Assembly (NCBI GenBank): GCA_030267565.1
Contig: BRXU01000011.1
Coordinates: forward strand, 2,966,501-3,030,500
Direction of reading: 5' to 3'
Length of the DNA stretch: 64,000 bases
From: Pleodorina starrii
Taxonomy: Eukaryota > Chlorophyta > Chlorophyceae > Chlamydomonadales > Volvocaceae
The translations under genes and the position numbers were made by a program. Below, piece after piece: positions 57,587 to 64,000 of the stretch (positions within the stretch are counted from its first letter, which is position 1; every line of letters begins with the position of its first letter). The notes below the pieces were generated by a model. The model saw nothing but the letters and a program-made list of their open reading frames with translations, was not told the DNA's origin and made no database searches.

Positions 57587-59890
57587 ATGGTCTCCGCACG
57601 CAGCAAGAAGATTGTGAAGGAGAGGGGGGTGGAGCCCGATGAGTTCGAGGAGCAGGTCGCTCAGGTGCGCCACCAGGGCGCCGACCATTTGCAGCTTTGC
57701 ATCCGGGACTTACATCAAATTATGTTGGCATCTCAGCATGGCTTGTATGAGTGGCCCAAGAATGCTTTTGGCATGGCGCAGCCGGCGGCGCCATGCCGAG
57801 TTTCAGCACGCAGAAGTGTTGAAAGCATTGATTCCGATGTTTTACAGGCTCTGTTCGACCTTGAGGCTACCAATGCGGAGCTGAAGAGCGACCTGCGTGA
57901 CCTGTATATCACCTCCGCCAAGGAGGTCGATGTCGCTAACGGCGCCAGGAAGGCGATCATCATCCATGTAAGCCTTGAGCGCTCACATCACTGGTGTGAT
58001 GCTTTGGCAGGGGAGTCCATTGGTTGCCGGCAGTCCGTGCGTTCTGGGCGCTGAGGGGTGTACGCTGGGGCCCACCCCTCCCGCCTTGCACGGCTGCAGG
58101 TCCCATACCGCCTGCTGAAGGCCTTCCACAAGATCCAGCAGCGCCTGGTCCGCGAGCTGGAGAAGAAGTTCAGCGGCCGGGACGTGGTCATCGTCGCCAA
58201 CCGCCGTATTCTGCCGCCGCCCCGCAACGGCAAGACCAACGCCCGCCCTCGCAGCCGGACCCTCACGGCGGTGGGTCACTTCACGTTTGGAGCTTCTCTG
58301 CGGGGACTGGGAGTCAGCTACGGTTGATATTGGTGGCTCTGGCACTAATGCACTGTGAATCAGACTCTTGCCAACGAAGTCCTCCCCTCTTCACACCACT
58401 GGCGCTTCAGGTGCACGACGCCGTTCTGGACGACCTCGTGTACCCCACGGAGATCGTCGGCAAGCGCATCCGCTACCGGCTGGACGGGTCTAAGATCCTC
58501 AAGGTGCGCTGACTGACTGACTGCGTGGGACCAGCCTTCTCAGTGTTCGGGCTCCTCTGGTCGGGTCGGGGATTCCAGCCGTTGGGATGACAGGACCCAG
58601 GGAGGCCATCCCATGAACGCTTTCCTGGAGAACCGAACGATACGGGGAGGTTGCGCAGCCCCGCATGGGGCGATGTGGCCGGTGATAACCTCAGCAGGCG
58701 AAGCATGACACCAAGATGAAGCGCATGGCTGGTCTGTGGAGGCGCAGCTTCAGAACTGGCGAACAGGCCATCAGGCGCACCAGGGGCTGCCGGGCGTTTG
58801 CCAGGCAGCCCAAGCACAGTGCCACGGCGGAGGACAGCTTTGCGCAGCAGTTTACGTTTGCAGCAGCTTCTTTGGCGCTGGCGCCCGCTCGCCGGGAATT
58901 ACGCAGCTGGCATGAGTGTTTCGGGGCAACACATGTCGCTTTGGACGACGGCAGCAGCCGAAAGCGTGGATCTGGGATATGGACTTGAGGCGTGGCACGG
59001 GGCACGTACTAGTCAGAGATCGTTCAGCGTTTTCATGGGGTCGACGGTCAACATCGCGCATTGGAGGCAAATGGGCTCGCGCAGACATTTGCCCGGGGAC
59101 TTTTCGTGGTCGGCCGTTTTCTACGAGCAATCAATAACTAGTGGAAAAGGTTCTCTGGGGGCTTGCGCGCCATCATTCCATGGCCGGTGCATTTTGCGGT
59201 ACCCCCGCTCAATGAAGAAGCGGCTTTACTGCATCCCTGGCAGTGCCGAAAGCGTGTGGCGGCGGCACCTGGGCCTACGTGGAATGCTCTCGCCGATGCC
59301 ATGTACGAAAGGGATTACCTGACCTGGCCAACGAGTGTTCCTTACGCTGCGTTCTTGCTCACACCCCAACCTCAGGTGCACCTGGACCCCAAGGACCGGA
59401 ACACCACCGAGTACAAGCTGGAGACGTTTGCCAGCGTCTACAAGCGCCTCACAGGTGATTTGGCTGGTACTGGTCTTTGCCCGGGCGGGGCTGGGCTCCA
59501 GACGACGTGTGGGGTCTCCGGGGGGCATAGGAGGGGCCGGATCTGTGTTGCCCGGGGACAGGGGCCCGGCCAATGCATATGGGTGGCCAGCAGCATCGCT
59601 GTGACTGCCGGCGAGTAGGGCCACGTGGGGGTTCATTCTCGGGGGGCGCAGGTTTTGCCGGGTGGCTCCTTCTACGACCGAGCGTGGAGCCGGAGCCGGG
59701 AAACGCAATAGGGCGAGCTCACGGTACTGATAAGGTGCTTTCGATAAGTACACTCCGGAACCCGAAAACCCTGAACCCTAAACCCACCGCGGGCAGTTAG
59801 CACCGGTCGCCTCACATAATCATGCTTTGTTGTTGATGCCCCGCAGGCAAGGACGTGAGCTTCGAGTTCCCGGTCGCCGAGTCCGCGTAA
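57587..59890 (+). CDS. RPS7: Cytosolic ribosomal protein eS7 (RPS7)
   Basis: Six exons (57587-57664, 57848-57967, 58100-58270, 58411-58503, 59376-59454, 59847-59890) join in phase to 194 residues, the usual length of eS7. Characteristic stretches are [20 protein letters not shown], the ITSAKEVDV block, [80 protein letters not shown] and the C-terminal [11 protein letters not shown]. The protein is part of the small subunit head/platform region and is needed for 18S rRNA maturation. The start codon context is CCACGATGG. A TGTAA signal lies 38 bases after the stop. The fourth intron (about 870 bp) is unusually long for this gene. A telomere-like AACCCTAAACCC motif lies in the last intron. Confidence 0.97.
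59774..59785. promoter_or_regulatory. Telo-box-like motif (AACCCTAAACCC) in last intron of eS7
   Basis: It matches the plant telo-box element (AAACCCTAA and its shifts), which is common in promoters and introns of plant ribosomal-protein genes. Degenerate copies (AACCCGAAAACCC) precede it. Confidence 0.4.
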
Positions 59891-59927
59891 GGGAGCTGGC
59901 GTGCGAGTGCCTATCCCCAGACTCGTG

Positions 59928-59932
59928 TGTAA
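59928..59932 (+). terminator. TGTAA polyadenylation signal of eS7
   Basis: It lies 38 bases after the TAA. The short 3' UTR is usual for ribosomal-protein genes. Confidence 0.7.
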
Positions 59933-60062
59933 CGTCCTACGGGTGGAGATGAACCTCTCGAAAATGTCCCAAACGACCCATGGCACCGAAACCTAATTTG
60001 CACGTGTCATACACAGGGCACGGCCAGCGTCACGCAGTCTCTGGGCGAGGCAGTAGCCAGGG

Positions 60063-60124
60063 CCTTTAGGGGCATGCAAGACCACAAAAGGGGCATGCCT
60101 TTAGGGGCATGCAAGACCACAAAA
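60063..60124. repeat. 27-bp direct repeat, 35-bp period
   Basis: The block beginning CCTTTAGGGGCATGCAAGAC and ending CACAAAA occurs at 60063-60089 and again at 60098-60124. The short spacer repeats part of the unit (GGGGCATG). Confidence 0.92.
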
Positions 60125-60838
60125 CAAAATCAGGAAACCGAGCAGCTTTCAGCGAAACAGGGGCGACGTGTTGGCCTGCCTTCCCTAGTGCCCAGGGCCT
60201 TGCTAGCTTGTCAGGTTGTGGACGTGTAGTCAGTGTACGGACCACAAAACTTTTGTAGGACAGAAGATACGGCAAAAGGAAATCATGTGGATACGCCTAG
60301 ATTACACACCGTACGGAAAGTGCAACACATTGGTGTCCGAAGCCCCTGCTCCCAAGACGCAACTGGCTTGTGACATACGCATACGCGTTCTCGCTGAGAC
60401 ACATGCGCGTTCCCGCTGAGACAGCCGACGGGAGATACAGCGCTCCGGTCACCCAACAAATACGTGGGCAAAAGACCGAAGCACACGGGAGAAAAGAATG
60501 CAGTAGGCGAGCAGTAGGCGAGAGCAGAAGTGCTGACTATGCGCAGCAATGCGGAGTAGAGGTCGCACACTGGGCAGCGGGACGAAAGGGGCAAAAGCAC
60601 GTCCGCAACCGTCAACTTCAAACTGGCAGTAAAACTCAAGGCGGCGCACGCTTTTGTTGGGTGGGAACAATCGAGCGACATATCCACTACTCATCTGAAT
60701 GCCCGTTGGCACATCTTGACCACTGTTTGAGTAGGTTGTCCTGGCTGTCACGTACGACTCCACGTAGGGCGCCGACTAAAAGTGGTTAAAGTTGACATTT
60801 CACATGATTTGGGTTTCATTTTCATCGGCTAATCAACA

Positions 60839-63808
60839 ATGACAATGGCATCAGCCGTAGCGCTGCTATCAATCGCCCTTTTGGCCTCGGCTTTGTCCGC
60901 CCAGGCCAAAGTCGTCACACTCACATCGACCGGGCGGCCATCGCGTTTCGCGTCGGGCGTCATTAGGCGCAATGACATTCCAGATCTCATGTAAGGTGGC
61001 GTTCGTGCGGCACGGCGCGAATTTTGCAGTGGGCTTTAAAAGCCAACGCAAAGCCAACTTGACTCCGGCTCATTTTGGTTTTGCAGAGTTACATCTCGCC
61101 CACATGAGCTTTTGCGATCGGAGGATCTGCCAGCGGCCTGGGACTGGTGCGGTCCGTTCGTCAAGCCCTAGTCCACTGATGGCTCTCTAAACCACGCGGC
61201 TTGTGCGTGAAACTGCAGGCGCAACATCAGCGGACCGAACAACGATGTGCACAACTTCTTGAGCATTGTTCGGAATCAGCACATTCCTCAGTACTGGTAA
61301 GCAGCGACCGAGCCATTTAACCCCACGTGAGCCGTGCGTCGCGTTGCGAATGAGCGGTTCTAGGCGTCGCCCATAACTGACATTGTACATAAGCTTGATG
61401 TGTCGCTTGACTTTAGCCCTGTTTGCCACTTCTGCTCGCAGCGGCTCTTGCTGGGCCCATGCTGCGAGCAGTGCGCTGGCCGACCGCATGAACATCAAGC
61501 AGCGGGTACGGACTCAACAAATTCCATAAAGCATTGAGCTGCAAGACCTGGCACCCACAGGTGTTTCGTCGCCCAAGACGTCTGCTGTTAGCTAGGCACA
61601 CCGCCGGGGACCATGTACCGACCATAGAGCAAGCAGTACCAACAGCGATCACCCACTTGCAGACCACGGCGGCATTATGACACGTAATCCCATCAGACAC
61701 GGCGTTATCACTGTGGGAGCCTGACCAGCGCGACAGCCTGACCGGCGCGACCGTGGACTTGCATCACGGCAGCACTGCATATACCTCCGCCTGCCTGCAA
61801 GATTATGGGGCTCCATCTCCATAATCTCCGCCGTCGCTCACGGAATCCACATGCCAGGCGCAATTTCGCAAGCGCAGCTCCGCACTCCACTATCGCTTAC
61901 TCAAGGGTCGTTGCGGTTCCTCACAATCTTGAAGTCTGCCTGCCGCGCCGACGCTTGCATGTGTGTGACTGTGTGTGCCTTGTCTCGCAGGGTGCATGGC
62001 CCGGTACGTACCTGTCCGTCCAGAATATCATTGATTGTGGCAACGCGGGCAGCTGCAACGGCGGGGACGACCGGATGGTTTACGTGTATGCCTCCAAGCA
62101 CGGTGAGAGGCTGCGGCCCTGGGGGTGTGTGTGTGGTGCTTGTGGCTTCCGTACGTGGTCTGGCCTGGGTTGTTCCCAATGGGCGTTCACAGAGCGAAAT
62201 CGACACCAGAGACTGCTTCCTCTCTTGCGGGACTGCTTTCCTGAGGCATGTGGAACTTGTCTTTTGGTCGCAGGTATTCCTCCGGACACGTGCAACCTGT
62301 ACGTCGCCCACAACCAGCAGGTGCGGGGCTGTGGATGGGGCCGTGCGGAAGGAGAGGGGCGGCGCGAACTGAGTGAACCCACCCAAAATCCACACGGCCA
62401 GAAGGGCACACAACCGCTCAGTTCAGTGCAGTGCGCACCGCCCAAGAGCACAGTCCGATGCCCGACTTGGCCGCTTAGCGACCTGGGATAGTGGCCAGCC
62501 TCATGGGCCTTGTTCCCGGGTCTGGGTTTCGCAGCCCAACGCATGTGTTGATGTGTAGGTGCGTGTGTGCACGTCTTGTTGCAGCAAGCAAGTGCTGCTG
62601 CTGCTGCTCGTTCCTTTCGGCTGCGCCCTGTGCTAGTGGCGACTTGGCCCTCCCCTGTCGTGCCTCGTCGTCCCTCTCTGTTGTGCAGTGCCACGACAAG
62701 GAGCAGTGCTACACGTGCTGGCCGGAGGATGGCTGCAAGCCCGTGTACGAGTACAACCGCCTAACGGTCTCGGAGTACGGCAGGCTCAGGGTGCGTTTTA
62801 TCGGTTTTGCTTCTTCAGGGAGGATCGGGAAGGAGCCGGGGTGCTTCGTATCTGGCAGCGGGCCTGAACATGCGCCCCCATGCCGAAGTGTATGCCGAGT
62901 CGTATCACGGTGCAACTTTACTTGGGGTCAGGGTTTGTGCCGTGTGCGGCGACACCGCCTCTAGGAGCGAGGATGGCTGCTGTTGTTCGGTGATGAGTTG
63001 TGAAATGCATTCAAGCGTACTTGTGAAATGCATCAAGCGTTAATGATGGCTTTGTATATCCGGTACGCTACTGTGGAGGCATCCAAGTGCACTACAAATT
63101 GTGTTGACGGTATCGTGTCGGCCCCTGTCCCTCTCCGGATGATGGCCCTCACGCGCTGCTGGCTGGCTGCAGGGCGCGGATGAGATCAAGGCAGAGATCT
63201 TTCAGCGCGGCCCCGTCAGCTGTGGCATTGATGCGACGGACAACATGGACGGCTACACGGGTGAGGGGGTGGGAAGGCTGAGCGGTCTGCGGCGCGGCAC
63301 GGCGCGCGGGCGCAAGCCCCGAGTCGTGTCCCGCAATCTTAAGGGACAACCTCTGGGCAGTGTTGCGCTTGGCTGCCCTGGCTGTGCAGGCGGCCTAGAC
63401 CTAGACACGTGCATGCGCAGGTTGCTGGCATTGAAGACGTGTGCGTCGCCCGACATGGATGCATGATGACAAGGACGGATAGCGGGATAGGGGGGCCTTC
63501 TCGATATCAGGAGGAGGGCGCACCCATTAGGAGGGCTGCCGAATAGTCGTGTCACTGCGCTGCAGTGCGCTACAGCCGCCCAACGAGATGAGACGATTTC
63601 CCCTCGCCGTGCGCTCACTGGCGGGAATGCCCAAGCCATTTACGCAAGCCGGTGCCGATCCCGAACCAGTCGACATGAGCTGACCGCATGCCGCGGGTGC
63701 AGGTGGGCTGTATGCTGAGTACAATGAGAAGCCGGGCATCAACCACGTGGTCAGCGTGGTCGGCTGGGGAGTGGAGGACGGCGTCGAGTACTGGATCATC
63801 CGAAACAG
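60839..63808 (+). CDS. Cathepsin X/Z-type cysteine protease (3' end outside window)
   Basis: Eight exons are visible: 60839-60990, 61219-61296, 61442-61505, 61991-62102, 62274-62320, 62689-62790, 63173-63260, 63703-63808. They give 249 residues before the window ends. A signal peptide ([20 protein letters not shown]) is followed by a very short proregion, as in cathepsin X. The HIPQY mini-loop and [20 protein letters not shown] hold the catalytic Cys80. Then follow [35 protein letters not shown], the Cys-rich [48 protein letters not shown] (His229) and YWIIRN (Asn249, whose Ser-Trp partners lie in the next exon). Cathepsin X is a lysosomal/vacuolar carboxypeptidase; the His in HIP gives the exopeptidase character. 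Several introns split codons of disulfide or motif residues. Confidence 0.93.
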
Positions 63809-64000
63809 GTAAGAGTGGGGGAAGGAGAGGAGAAAGCGGAAGGGAGGGGTCATCTTTCCATATGCAGAGCCCGTTGTGGGAGCGGGGGCATGACGGGACG
63901 TGTGTTGGAAATTGGTAGGGCAGCTGCTTGTAGGGAGCGTGTGACCCACGGGTCGGTTCTCGGCGGAGAGGTGGCTGCGGGAGGTCAATGCAGTGCGGCA
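63809..64000 (+). other. Start of cathepsin intron, window edge
   Basis: Sequence after donor GTAAGA. The next exon should begin with one base completing the Ser codon of the NSWG motif and is not in the window. Confidence 0.6.

Larger units (their letters stand above)
59891..60838. other. 0.95 kb between eS7 stop and cathepsin start
   Basis: Contains the eS7 polyadenylation signal, a 27-bp direct repeat spaced 35 bp apart (60063-60124), and the cathepsin promoter. No gene seen. Confidence 0.55.

Noticed and set aside
1..64000. Mobile elements, viral genes or CRISPR arrays
   Set aside because: No transposase, reverse transcriptase, capsid or Cas motif and no spaced palindromic repeat array was seen in any frame. 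Repeats are microsatellites and short duplications.

Overview
This 64 kb window is nuclear DNA of a eukaryote, most likely a chlorophyte green alga of the Chlamydomonas/Sphaeropleales kind. The evidence is very GC-rich sequence, genes broken by many short GT-AG introns, long Gln/Ala/Gly/Pro homopolymer tracts in proteins, TGTAA polyadenylation signals, and a plant-type gene set (SnRK2 kinase, MATE transporter, plant-like MICU) next to a NEK6/7-type kinase, which is typical of ciliated lineages. No prokaryotic operon, CRISPR array, virus or intact transposon was seen. All gene models were built by hand from splice sites, reading-frame phase and family conservation. Exon phases close in every multi-exon model given here.

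Left third (1-25 kb): the 3' part of an unrecognised low-complexity gene (+); a 4 kb gap; a NEK6/7-like kinase (-); a 92-aa unrecognised small protein (+) that is divergent from the kinase; a large RNA-binding protein with a PWI/Nab2-like N-terminus, an Arg-rich tract and a C-terminal RRM (-); an eight-exon MATE antiporter (-); and, divergent from it, a Mpo1/YGL010w-like ER dioxygenase (+).

Middle (25-44 kb): a VC1184-type cysteine-desulfurase-like PLP enzyme (-); a SnRK2 kinase (-) that carries two tandem exons for the same activation segment; a Cwc2-like splicing factor (+) sharing a 392-bp divergent promoter with SnRK2; and a UBL-UBA-UBA protein resembling UBAC1/KPC2 (+).

Right third (44-64 kb): a mitochondrial calcium-uptake protein MICU (-); a PPIL1-type spliceosomal cyclophilin (-); a Cgr1/CCDC86 rRNA-processing protein (-), divergent from a C2-domain tail-anchored protein (+); ribosomal protein eS7 (+); and the first eight coding exons of cathepsin X/Z (+), cut by the window end.

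The genes do not form one pathway. Loose themes are RNA processing (Cwc2, PPIL1, PWI-RRM), ribosome production (Cgr1, eS7) and signalling (NEK, SnRK2, MICU). The strongest novelty candidate is the SnRK2 exon pair at 33230-33636. One exon encodes an SnRK-type [10 protein letters not shown]+1 loop and the other a CDPK-like GTAYYTAPE loop. Both are phase 0-0, so alternative inclusion would swap the substrate-binding segment of the kinase.
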